Made by a program: the position numbers and the translations under genes
The notes under the pieces: generated by a model
The model's database searches: none
What the model saw: the letters and a program-made list of their open reading frames with translations, nothing else
What the model was told of the DNA's origin: nothing
Source of the DNA: a virus
Length of the DNA stretch: 40,375 bases
Strand: one strand, 5' to 3'
Virus record (IMG/VR): IMGVR_UViG_3300028384_001363
Location: 1-40,375 of that record
Part shown: positions 16,342 through 23,710 of the stretch, piece after piece
How the letters are laid out: each line of letters begins with the position of its first letter
Position numbering within the stretch: the stretch's first letter is position 1

Positions 16342-17510
16342 CAACAGTCGAAGAGCTTGTAGAGGAGCAAAGCGAGGATACTCTAAAGGCCGGGCTGTTC
16401 GACGACCTTGTCAGCCTTGGCGCTCAAGTTACCTCTTGGAAGTCAGGTAGTGTGACGCGGGTCATAATTGCTGCCGTTGCCCGCGCCTTGCAGTCCTTTT
16501 CCCGCACCCAAGCCAATCTCGCGCGCAGCGCATTTCTGGACTTTGCGGAAGATGATTGGCTTACCTTGGTCGCCAAGTATGTGTATGACATTGATCGCGA
16601 CCTAGGCTCCTTTGCGACGGGCTCGGTGGTCGTTAGTAACACGACAGGAAGCCTCTATACCGGTGGGCCTGAGACTCTAATCTTTTTGAACCCAAGCAAC
16701 GGTGCGACTTACCGCAACACCCAGTCTTACACAATCAATCCGCTTCAAAGCAATCTGACGATCCCAGTCGAAGCGATTACGATTGGTTCGGCTGGCTCTT
16801 CGTTGCCGGGCGAAATTACGGAGCTCGAGACTACTTTGCTTGGTGTGACCGTCACCAACCCGGCCGCTCTGATTGGCAGCGATGCGACTGGGGACGAAGC
16901 GCTAAGGATACTTTGTCGAGAGCGCACGGCTGCTGCTTCGCCCAATGGTCCCGGCGATGCCTATAGCTATTTTGCCAAGACGGCGACCAGGGCAGATGAC
17001 TCCAGCGTTGGAGTCACCAGGGTGTTGCCTGTGCCACTCGGTAGTGGGCTAATAGACGTCTATGTGGCCACTGCTACGGGCGGGGTTCAAGGCGTCAACA
17101 CAGATATATCCACGGATCTTGGCGTCATCCAAGATCAAATAGTTTCCAATGTTGAGCCTATTGGGGTCGTGGCCACTGTCAGATCGGCAGCGGCTCTGGC
17201 TATTAACGTTACCTATGAGCTTTGGATGTTGGAGACGGCAGGTATCTCAATCGCGGAAACGCAAGCTGCGGTGCAAAGCAGCCTTGAGGAATTCATCAGC
17301 TCTCAACCTATTGGCGGCCAGGTGATTGGCGCCTCGGCGAGGGTTTGGAAAAGGGCTATCGAGCAGGCAATTGGAGACGCCTTGCCTGAGGGAACTTTTG
17401 TGAACATCGCCGTAACCGAACCGCTGTCGGATGTGACGGTGGCTTTTAGCCAGGCCCCTGTCATCGGTACTGTGACGGCAACAGCCATCAACTTGGTGAC
17501 GGATGCCTAA
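16338..17510 (+). CDS. Baseplate J-like protein (Mu gp47)
   Basis: A 390-residue baseplate wedge. The N-terminal helix (LKAGLFDDLVSLGAQVTSWK) and the middle motif LPGEITELETTLLGVTVTNP followed by SDATGDEALR match the Baseplate_J pattern, where the wedge domain is followed by GxDxE(s/t)DEaLR. It joins the hub to fibre-binding proteins. It overlaps the next gene by 8 bases. I am confident of the family. Confidence 0.9.
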   Translation: MTTVEELVEEQSEDTLKAGLFDDLVSLGAQVTSWKSGSVTRVIIAAVARALQSFSRTQANLARSAFLDFAEDDWLTLVAKYVYDIDRDLGSFATGSVVVSNTTGSLYTGGPETLIFLNPSNGATYRNTQSYTINPLQSNLTIPVEAITIGSAGSSLPGEITELETTLLGVTVTNPAALIGSDATGDEALRILCRERTAAASPNGPGDAYSYFAKTATRADDSSVGVTRVLPVPLGSGLIDVYVATATGGVQGVNTDISTDLGVIQDQIVSNVEPIGVVATVRSAAALAINVTYELWMLETAGISIAETQAAVQSSLEEFISSQPIGGQVIGASARVWKRAIEQAIGDALPEGTFVNIAVTEPLSDVTVAFSQAPVIGTVTATAINLVTDA

Positions 17511-18216
17511 TCAAGAGCGGCTAAGGTTTGAAACCTTTATTGTTCGCATCAGCCCGCCGTGGCTTCAGCGAACCGAGGGCGGCCGCCTTATGCGTGTGTT
17601 TGGCCGTGCGATTGATCGTTTGGTTGACGCTTCGACTCGGTCGATTTCGGTTAGGTTCCCGGGCTTGTTCTCGGATGCCTTGCAGTATATTGCTCGTGAT
17701 CGCAAGATATTCCGTGGTCCACGGGAAGGAGACACGTCGCTTGCCAATCGACAGCGTCGCTGGTGGCTATTGCACAAGGGCCGCGGCGGCCCTGTGCCAT
17801 TTTTAGAGCAGGCTTTTGACTACTGGCAGTATCTTGGTGCGCAGCTTGATTTGGTGTACGCAAATGGTGGCCGGGCGGTTGTGTCGGCGACTGGCGAGAT
17901 CACTAGGGATCGCATTAGCTGGAATCAGATCACAGCAGGTGAGTGGTCGGAATTCTGGTTTGTCTTTAACCTGGGCTCTGATCCTACAGGCCTGGCCAGC
18001 ACTGGTACAGTAGACCCAGTCCAGCTCGACAGCATGCGCCAGCTAATTCAGCAGTGGTCCCCAGCGCATATTTTGAACGCATATATTGTGTTGCTCTGGG
18101 ATGATTCGGAAGAGCTGTGGGGATACCCTGTGCCCGTGGGCGAGTGGGGCGAACTCGGCGACACGTGGGCTGCAGACCAGCCGTACCGTGAGATCTACAG
18201 ATTTGGGAGAAGCTGA
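17503..18216 (+). CDS. Tail protein I-like baseplate component (Mu gp48 position)
   Basis: A 237-residue protein after gpJ, where P2 gpI and Mu gp48 lie; these proteins connect the baseplate wedge to tail fibres. The central segment MRQLIQQWSPAHILNAYIVL matches the family's characteristic arrangement of an Arg/Lys-rich helix followed by P-A-H. The C-terminus is Trp-rich (GEWGELGDTW). It overlaps the gpJ-like gene by 8 bases. The call is supported by both motif and order. Confidence 0.8.
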   Translation: MPNQERLRFETFIVRISPPWLQRTEGGRLMRVFGRAIDRLVDASTRSISVRFPGLFSDALQYIARDRKIFRGPREGDTSLANRQRRWWLLHKGRGGPVPFLEQAFDYWQYLGAQLDLVYANGGRAVVSATGEITRDRISWNQITAGEWSEFWFVFNLGSDPTGLASTGTVDPVQLDSMRQLIQQWSPAHILNAYIVLLWDDSEELWGYPVPVGEWGELGDTWAADQPYREIYRFGRS

Positions 18217-18219
18217 CAG

Positions 18220-18834
18220 ATGCCTAAGTTTTTAACAGAAGCTGATGCCTGGGAAGCCGAGGGAACCGTGGTGGTTCCTACCGACGGTGATGTGCGGAAC
18301 GCCGCCAGCGTTGAGCTGGCGTTTCAGCAGCTCACGAATCGAACCCTGTACCTTTACAATTATGTTGATGGAGGTGCCGAAAGCAGGGTTTTGATTCTAA
18401 GCATTTTCCAAAGTTTTTTTGATCAGTCGGATTGGTCGATTAATGGAGGAAGCTCGCTGGGAAACATATCTGCCTCTGTTGAGCTATATGTGCCGCTAAA
18501 CAGGATCGTGCCAGTAGGCGCAACGGTCACTCGCTGCAGGGCTATGGTCAACCCAGGAGCGGCCCGGGGCGTTGGAGATCGGATGGAGCTTTCTTTGGTT
18601 GAAAGGGTTCCGGACTTTGCTGCGGTGCCATCATTTTCAATCACTGAGTCAACTATCGATTCTGAGGAAGATGATGGCACTTCAAACGTTCAAATGATTG
18701 ATGTGTCGGGGTTGTCTTACGTCATGGCCCCGGCTTCGCATGCAACTTTGCAGCTAGCCGCTGGCAATGGCACGGGTGATTTGGTTTACGCGTTTGAGGT
18801 GTCCTACGATGGCGCCGGCCCAAGAAGCGCATAA
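18220..18834 (+). CDS. Probable fibre or baseplate-periphery protein
   Basis: A 204-residue protein after the gpI-like gene, the normal site for fibre genes. Residues 1-55 suit a connector (MPKFLTEADAWEAEGTVVVP, AASVELAFQQLTNRTLYL). The remainder is a strand-rich domain resembling receptor-binding or carbohydrate-binding folds. Purine-rich GGGAGAAG lies upstream. No close family is recognised, so the receptor role is inference. Confidence 0.6.
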   Translation: MPKFLTEADAWEAEGTVVVPTDGDVRNAASVELAFQQLTNRTLYLYNYVDGGAESRVLILSIFQSFFDQSDWSINGGSSLGNISASVELYVPLNRIVPVGATVTRCRAMVNPGAARGVGDRMELSLVERVPDFAAVPSFSITESTIDSEEDDGTSNVQMIDVSGLSYVMAPASHATLQLAAGNGTGDLVYAFEVSYDGAGPRSA

Positions 18835-18853
18835 GCAAGAAAGGTATAGAACA

Positions 18854-19594
18854 ATGTCAACACTACTATCAGCATGCCGCGGGATTACCCCTAAGGGTGC
18901 CGTCGGGGTGCCCACTCTTGAGGGAGTGGATGGTGGCCCGACAATTTGGGTGAGGCCCGCGGGCGTTACCGATGCGAGCGGAGCCGTTGGGTCTTGGGAT
19001 AGCGAGGGCAGCAATACCCTTCGTTTTTCCAACTCGACTACAACCGAGCGGCCATCGATTGTCACCGTGGGCGGGCTAAACGTCCCTCAGTTTGATGGCA
19101 CCGACGATCATCTTTTGTCCGAAACCACGTTCACTCCGATCGAGCGCTACTGCATGGCTGTGCTGTTGCGCATTGATGCCTTGGCGAACAATAACCGCAT
19201 CATGGACACGGGCAGTGCCGGGGGTGGGTACCTGGCGTTTTTCAACGATGGGGTTGATGATGTGTTTCGCTATGAGCAGGGCGCTTCCGATCTCACTGGT
19301 GACACCAACGTTGCTGATGGCGAGTGGCACAGCGTCATCTTAGACATTCAGACAAGCGGTGGCACTTCGACGCTGTACCTCAATAATGTCGTGGACGGGA
19401 CTTTGGCAGGCACTGCTGTGGCGCCAACAGCTGGCACGCTAGCGCTCGCCGCTACCAGCGCGGGGGCCAACGCTGCGGGTATCACCCTAGCGGACCTGGC
19501 ACTGTGGAATGATATTGCCGGCGCACCATCGGTGACTGACATTTACAACTATCACGTGGCCGTGGCTAATGTGCTCGGAGTGACTCTCGGCTAA
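18854..19594 (+). CDS. LamG/concanavalin-like lectin-domain virion protein
   Basis: A 246-residue protein. The ATG at 18854, with AAGAAAGG upstream, is preferred over a TTG 87 bases earlier that lies inside the preceding gene. From about residue 85 to the end the sequence follows the LamG-type lectin pattern: ERYCMAVLLRIDALANNNRI, DGEWHSVILDIQTSGGTSTL and LADLALWN near the end. Such domains bind host glycans. The N-terminal 80 residues may trimerise or attach to the baseplate. It shares one base with the esterase gene. Confidence 0.72.
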   Translation: MSTLLSACRGITPKGAVGVPTLEGVDGGPTIWVRPAGVTDASGAVGSWDSEGSNTLRFSNSTTTERPSIVTVGGLNVPQFDGTDDHLLSETTFTPIERYCMAVLLRIDALANNNRIMDTGSAGGGYLAFFNDGVDDVFRYEQGASDLTGDTNVADGEWHSVILDIQTSGGTSTLYLNNVVDGTLAGTAVAPTAGTLALAATSAGANAAGITLADLALWNDIAGAPSVTDIYNYHVAVANVLGVTLG

Positions 19595-20628
19595 TGGCAA
19601 CGCGCAATCTCCATATCATTATGGGACAGTCTAACGCTGTCGGGTTTGCTAGCAAGAATGACCTGACTGACGTTCGATACGACGTTTCCGATCCGTCGGT
19701 TCAGCAATGGACTCGGTTGGGTGGGGTGTCGTCCAATGGATGGAGCACGCTTACTATTCCTCAAAACTCATTTTCCGTTGAAGCCGCGGTGTCCCAGCGG
19801 CGGAAGCAGGCGGGAGAAACCAATCCCTTGATCTTTCGAGCTGGAAACGGCGGCACGAACTTGGCGGTTAGTTGGCGCCCCCGTGTCAGTAGCAGCTTGT
19901 TTCACGACAGCTTCATGGAGCTGTGGCGGGCTTACGACAACGCGAGGCGCGTCACTTTTCCAAGCGATGACATTGTCATTTCATCGTTTATTTGGATCCA
20001 GGGTGAGTCTGATACCTTTGATCCAAATCACGCGGCAGCTTATGGCGACAACCTTGCCGTATTGTTTGAGGACATAAGGTCTGAACTTGGCCCGGTGCCT
20101 ATATTTGTTCCAACCCTGCATCCGACCTTTACCGGGCAAGGGCCGTCCCCGCAGGGGCAGATTGACTTTGTAAGGTCGCAGCAAGTTGCGGTCGCTTCCA
20201 ATTTTAACCGGGCTTATTCGATTACAACGGATCAGCCAAACATCTCACTCACCGACGGTTCGCACTATTCGGCCAACAGCTACATGGCTTTGGGCGATGA
20301 CATTGCCGATGCCATGGCGGTTGATGGTCTTAGCTTTGTGCAGCTTCAAGATCAGGCTGTAGTGTTTGACGACGAGGCGACTGCTCAGGCTTTGGCGGAC
20401 AGTATTCAGCTGGGCGAGGGTGACCGCGATGAAGACCCTTCATCGGGCGGCTACGGTATTCGCCAAGGCGCTGGGTGCAGAGATCCTTGGCCCACTACGG
20501 CTCGCGACCAACTTGAAGCTCACCCATATCGAGGTGAGTGGGCTATCCCTGTCGGTGGCATACCTGACGACATGACTTACGATCTTGAGACCAATCGACG
20601 ACCAATCGACCTGAGGCATTGGGGATGA
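19594..20628 (+). CDS. SASA-family SGNH carbohydrate esterase, tail-associated
   Basis: A 344-residue predicted acetyl-esterase that would de-acetylate host surface glycans. The SGNH/SASA signatures are clear: GQSNAVG with nucleophile S13, WIQGESD at 134-140, and DGSHYS with D221 and H224 completing the triad. There is no signal peptide, fitting a virion enzyme placed after the lectin protein. From about residue 280 the sequence changes character (Arg/Pro/Gly/Trp-rich), and a different frame looks more protein-like (20429-20575), so the true C-terminus is doubtful. Esterase domain confident, final 65 residues not. Confidence 0.85.
   Translation: MATRNLHIIMGQSNAVGFASKNDLTDVRYDVSDPSVQQWTRLGGVSSNGWSTLTIPQNSFSVEAAVSQRRKQAGETNPLIFRAGNGGTNLAVSWRPRVSSSLFHDSFMELWRAYDNARRVTFPSDDIVISSFIWIQGESDTFDPNHAAAYGDNLAVLFEDIRSELGPVPIFVPTLHPTFTGQGPSPQGQIDFVRSQQVAVASNFNRAYSITTDQPNISLTDGSHYSANSYMALGDDIADAMAVDGLSFVQLQDQAVVFDDEATAQALADSIQLGEGDRDEDPSSGGYGIRQGAGCRDPWPTTARDQLEAHPYRGEWAIPVGGIPDDMTYDLETNRRPIDLRHWG
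20429..20575 (+). CDS. 48-residue overlapping reading frame inside the esterase 3' end
   Basis: In the +1 frame relative to the esterase, an ATG preceded by a GAGGG purine tract opens a 48-residue frame, MKTLHRAATVFAKALGAEIL followed by a hydrophobic stretch ending SVAYLTT. Its TGA overlaps an in-frame ATG of the esterase frame at 20572 in an ATGA. The composition is much more protein-like than the esterase frame over the same bases. It may be a real gene, the true end of a frameshifted esterase, or chance. Confidence 0.35.
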   Translation: MKTLHRAATVFAKALGAEILGPLRLATNLKLTHIEVSGLSLSVAYLTT

Positions 20629-21002
20629 CGACGGGCGAGGAAGACACCAAGCCTGGTCTTAATGTTGGGATTGCAAGGGCCCGGGTGTCCTCGATCTCTC
20701 AGTTGGATCAGCTGTCAGTCTTGGTGGGGATCTTGCGTGCGGTGGGCGGGGTAGAGATTCCAGAGGAAGCCGAGCCCAAGGTTAAAGAAGAGATCAAGTC
20801 TTATGGCGACTCTATGATCGACCATGGGCGTATGAGCTCGGTCACAGATATCGAGGGCTTGCGCTCGGAGCGCGCTCACCTGCTGGCTCAAGTTGAGGAC
20901 TTGAGGGCTCGAGACCGCGAGATCAAGCTGGCTATTAGTAAATATGAGCGCGGTCATTGTGAGTGGGGTGATGTCCGCTGTGTCTTGGTGGGCGAAAAAT
21001 GA
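20625..21002 (+). CDS. Small coiled-coil protein
   Basis: A 125-residue protein starting at ATG 20625 in an ATGA overlap. The middle contains VLVGILRAVGGVEIPEEAEP. The second half is a clear coiled coil (IEGLRSERAHLLAQVEDLRA). There is no membrane segment or signal. It heads a run of overlapping small genes that contains membrane proteins, so a lysis or virion-assembly role is possible. Not a family I recognise. Confidence 0.6.
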   Translation: MTTGEEDTKPGLNVGIARARVSSISQLDQLSVLVGILRAVGGVEIPEEAEPKVKEEIKSYGDSMIDHGRMSSVTDIEGLRSERAHLLAQVEDLRARDREIKLAISKYERGHCEWGDVRCVLVGEK

Positions 21003-21418
21003 GCCCAGAAATGATAGGCGGTATTGTCGCGTCTATCCTGGCAATCGTGGCGGCAAGTGCTGGCACTTATGCGCGCAAGCGCAAGATGTCACTAAGGCCA
21101 CCGCCGCCTGCTGCCCCTCAGCAACTGAGCCACAGGGGAGATCATACGGGCCCATTTAGGCTGGTCGAACAGATTGACCGTGATCAGGTCTCGCTTGAAA
21201 CTCTGGACGTGGTGACGCAGCTGTACCGGCAGTTTGCCGAACTCAATAAAGACAATGCACGTGACGCAATGTCACGCGAGACCGTGGCGCTTGTGGCCGA
21301 AAAGGTTGAGGCGATTTACTCGCGGGCGCGTAGACTGGCTACGTCGGAAGATATCCGCGAGCTGTCGATGGAGGTGCGCGAACTTAGGCGCACGCTGGAA
21401 AGTAGAGGGACGGTATGA
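20999..21418 (+). CDS. Membrane-anchored coiled-coil protein (spanin- or holin-like)
   Basis: A 139-residue protein with one N-terminal membrane segment at residues about 5-24 (MIGGIVASILAIVAASAGTY), a basic Pro-rich linker, then a helical soluble domain (EDIRELSMEVRELRRTLESR). This is the layout of an inner-membrane spanin. It overlaps neighbours by 4 bases on both sides and precedes a two-helix membrane protein and a lipoprotein, which strengthens a lysis-cassette reading. The assignment is topological only. Confidence 0.55.
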   Translation: MSPEMIGGIVASILAIVAASAGTYARKRKMSLRPPPPAAPQQLSHRGDHTGPFRLVEQIDRDQVSLETLDVVTQLYRQFAELNKDNARDAMSRETVALVAEKVEAIYSRARRLATSEDIRELSMEVRELRRTLESRGTV

Positions 21419-21621
21419 AAATGAGAAGTTGGCCAGAGGTGGCTATGTTTGCAACGTTTTTGACAGCGGGAATTGTGTCGGCGATTTTCGTGGGCAAGGA
21501 GTGGGCGGCTCTGCTGCTTACCGCGGCGGCTGGTGTGGTGTTTGATGTTGGCGCATTCCACTGGCCAACAGCTCAAGACCGCGAGGAAATTGATGTCGAC
21601 GTAGATTCGGGTGTGCCGTGA
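21415..21621 (+). CDS. Candidate holin with two membrane segments
   Basis: A 68-residue protein with two hydrophobic helices, about residues 10-27 (AMFATFLTAGIVSAIFVG) and 30-47 (WAALLLTAAAGVVFDVGA), a short basic start and an acidic C-terminus (DREEIDVDVDSG). Size and topology match small holins. It overlaps both neighbours by 4 bases. The endolysin, however, lies 5.5 kb downstream, so the pairing is inferred. Confidence 0.5.
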   Translation: MKMRSWPEVAMFATFLTAGIVSAIFVGKEWAALLLTAAAGVVFDVGAFHWPTAQDREEIDVDVDSGVP

Positions 21622-22094
21622 AGGCCCTTGCGCTGTCGGCGTCCATTTTCTTGGTGGCGTGCGGCGGAGCCAACGAGGCTCTGCGCACGGCAGTGGTGGT
21701 GACGGCTGCGGGTGTCGTGGAGGTTGATGAGACTGCTGCGCGCATTGCGGCTGACACTCGCGAGTCCCATGGTGACCAAGCCGACCGCGAGTTTCCCGAT
21801 CAACCTGACGCGGCGCGCTCCAGGTTTTTGGAATTGCGCGCACCATTTTGGAAGATGGACGAAGTTGTCACTGGTGTAGGTGAGTTGTTGTTTTCAGCTG
21901 AGGCTTTTTTGGACGCGCACGGATCTTCTGGGTTTGAGCCGGTGGCCGCCTGCATTGTACGTGGGCTGGGTCGTTTGTCTGATGCCGGCAAGGCTATCGG
22001 CTTGGAAATGCCAGAGGTAATCCAGTCGGGCTTTGCACTTCTTGAGGGCCTCGAGGGGCGATGCGATGTAGAGGGCGAGGGCGACCATGAGTGA
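21618..22094 (+). CDS. Lipoprotein, possible outer-membrane spanin partner
   Basis: A 158-residue protein starting at GTG, with a signal peptide ending in a lipobox (FLVAC, lipidated Cys at residue 15) followed by Gly-Gly, so outer-membrane sorting is expected in a Gram-negative cell. The mature part is mostly helical (TAAGVVEVDETAARIAADTR, VVTGVGELLFSAEAFLDAHG). It is longer than usual o-spanins. Neighbours are the candidate holin and membrane coil. Lipoprotein nature is well supported; the spanin role is a guess. Confidence 0.6.
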   Translation: MKALALSASIFLVACGGANEALRTAVVVTAAGVVEVDETAARIAADTRESHGDQADREFPDQPDAARSRFLELRAPFWKMDEVVTGVGELLFSAEAFLDAHGSSGFEPVAACIVRGLGRLSDAGKAIGLEMPEVIQSGFALLEGLEGRCDVEGEGDHE

Positions 22095-22299
22095 TCTAGT
22101 TGCGACCATCATTGGTCATGCAGTGGGCGGGATAGCTGATTTGGTAGAAGCGGCTGTGGCAGGTGATCTGACATCGCGACAGCGGCTTGCAGACATCTTG
22201 CCGGTGGAAAGCAGGCTGTCAGTGGAGGCCATGATCGACAAGGCCTATGCTGAGTCTAGGTGGCCGGTTGAATTGAGTGATTCGGAAGACGACGAGTAA
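22087..22299 (+). CDS. Small acidic-tailed protein, unknown
   Basis: A 70-residue protein overlapping the lipoprotein gene by 8 bases. The first 30 residues are amphipathic to hydrophobic (ATIIGHAVGGIADLVEAAVA). The C-terminus is acidic (ELSDSEDDE). No family is recognised. Conserved coupling to the upstream membrane-protein genes supports a real product. Confidence 0.55.
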   Translation: MSDLVATIIGHAVGGIADLVEAAVAGDLTSRQRLADILPVESRLSVEAMIDKAYAESRWPVELSDSEDDE

Positions 22300-22327
22300 G
22301 GGAAGCGGGGACGCGAGGTAGGCAAAC

Positions 22328-23698
22328 ATGGCACTTATTGTTGATCCAGACGATCTAAATCAAGGCACCGAAATCACTATTGATGCGGTTGCTCAAACAA
22401 TCACATTGAACTTGGCAGGCAACCTTTCAACGGACGGGGTGAACGGTTCGGCTGTCTACTCGTTCTTGAAAGAAGAGTGGCGGCAGGACGCCAATTTGAT
22501 TCGGTACGACTTTCCAATGCTGGCCATTGACAATGACGCCGGTAAGTTTGCCATTGGCCAGAATGCCAATGGCTTCAACGGTTGGGGCTGGGGTGATGAG
22601 CAAACCCGCACCCTCTTGCGTTCGATGGGCTGGCAGGAGTTCAATGATTCCGGTCAGCTGCTGCGTGAGTACATTGGGGCGTTTTCCGGCGCTGCGGTCA
22701 ACGCGGCATCCCAAGCGTACTTTGCTTTTGCCAATGACACGGCTCCCACGGACTTCAGTTTCTTGGGTTCGGTCGATCAGGGCGTGCAGATTTTTGGCGA
22801 CGCTGCCAATGGGAACTTTGATAAGCGCGCTGAAACGCTAAACATCTATGTCCGCGAGCAAGGTCGCACCTACACAAGCCAGGGCAGCACCGCCCTCCCG
22901 CAGCTGGCCTCTGAGCTAAAGCCGATTTTTGCTCCGCTTACGCTGTCGGAAGCTGCGGACATTAAGATCGCTGCAACCGACGTCACCATCGATGGGTCGG
23001 CTCCATATACTGGGATGTCAATCACCTATGGTGCCGTGACACGTAGCATTGGTGGTACGAGCTATGATTTTGGCGTTGTTATCGACGGCAACAACGGAAC
23101 GGCAGAGCAGATCTACGAGTTCGTCCAACGCCAGTTGCGCATTGATGGTGACATCGACGATGGCGCCGGCACCAAAAACGGCAAGTTGGCTGACGAACTT
23201 CTAACGTTTGTTGGAGATCGACTCGACACCCTGCTTACGGCTGACGGCGGCGTGTACATTGACAACTTCAACGCCAACGACACCAACCGCCTACGATTTG
23301 CGGATGATACCGGGGCTTATCGGACCTTCCCATTTGTTTCGGCTGGCTCGATTACTTTTAACTCGAACCTATCGAGCGACCCGAATGCGATTTACCGCAT
23401 GTTTTTCACGACCAATCCTGGCGGCGACTACGGAACCGCCAGCGCGATCATCGTCAACGATGCAAGCGGTACCCCGATTTCAGGATCGGTCGGCGCCCAA
23501 TCATCGATCAGCTTTGACTTTGACTATGACGGCAATGTTCAGGGTGGACGCACCCCTAGTCAGGATGCCGATGTCACCGTGGTTGCGATTGGTCTTGATG
23601 GCGCGCAATACACTGTCGCCACCGGCACCATCACACAGGCAGTCGGAATCAACATCGCATTGCAGGCCTCGTTTGAGCGCAACTACTCCAACCCTTAA
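22328..23698 (+). CDS. Virion structural protein, unknown, with C-terminal ERxYxNP-type tail
   Basis: A 456-residue acidic, Asn/Gly/Thr-rich protein with no signal peptide. Its composition fits extracellular virion proteins. The N-terminal domain has AVYSFLKEEWRQDANLIRYD followed by FPMLAID, resembling VYSEWKVW...LKFPPAF in the protein at 25922-26497. It ends FERNYSNP, similar to the LDRQYINP end of the next protein. GAGGT precedes the ATG. I read it as part of a tail appendage, but no function is recognised. Confidence 0.65.
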   Translation: MALIVDPDDLNQGTEITIDAVAQTITLNLAGNLSTDGVNGSAVYSFLKEEWRQDANLIRYDFPMLAIDNDAGKFAIGQNANGFNGWGWGDEQTRTLLRSMGWQEFNDSGQLLREYIGAFSGAAVNAASQAYFAFANDTAPTDFSFLGSVDQGVQIFGDAANGNFDKRAETLNIYVREQGRTYTSQGSTALPQLASELKPIFAPLTLSEAADIKIAATDVTIDGSAPYTGMSITYGAVTRSIGGTSYDFGVVIDGNNGTAEQIYEFVQRQLRIDGDIDDGAGTKNGKLADELLTFVGDRLDTLLTADGGVYIDNFNANDTNRLRFADDTGAYRTFPFVSAGSITFNSNLSSDPNAIYRMFFTTNPGGDYGTASAIIVNDASGTPISGSVGAQSSISFDFDYDGNVQGGRTPSQDADVTVVAIGLDGAQYTVATGTITQAVGINIALQASFERNYSNP

Positions 23699-23710
23699 TC
23701 AAGTCCTGTC

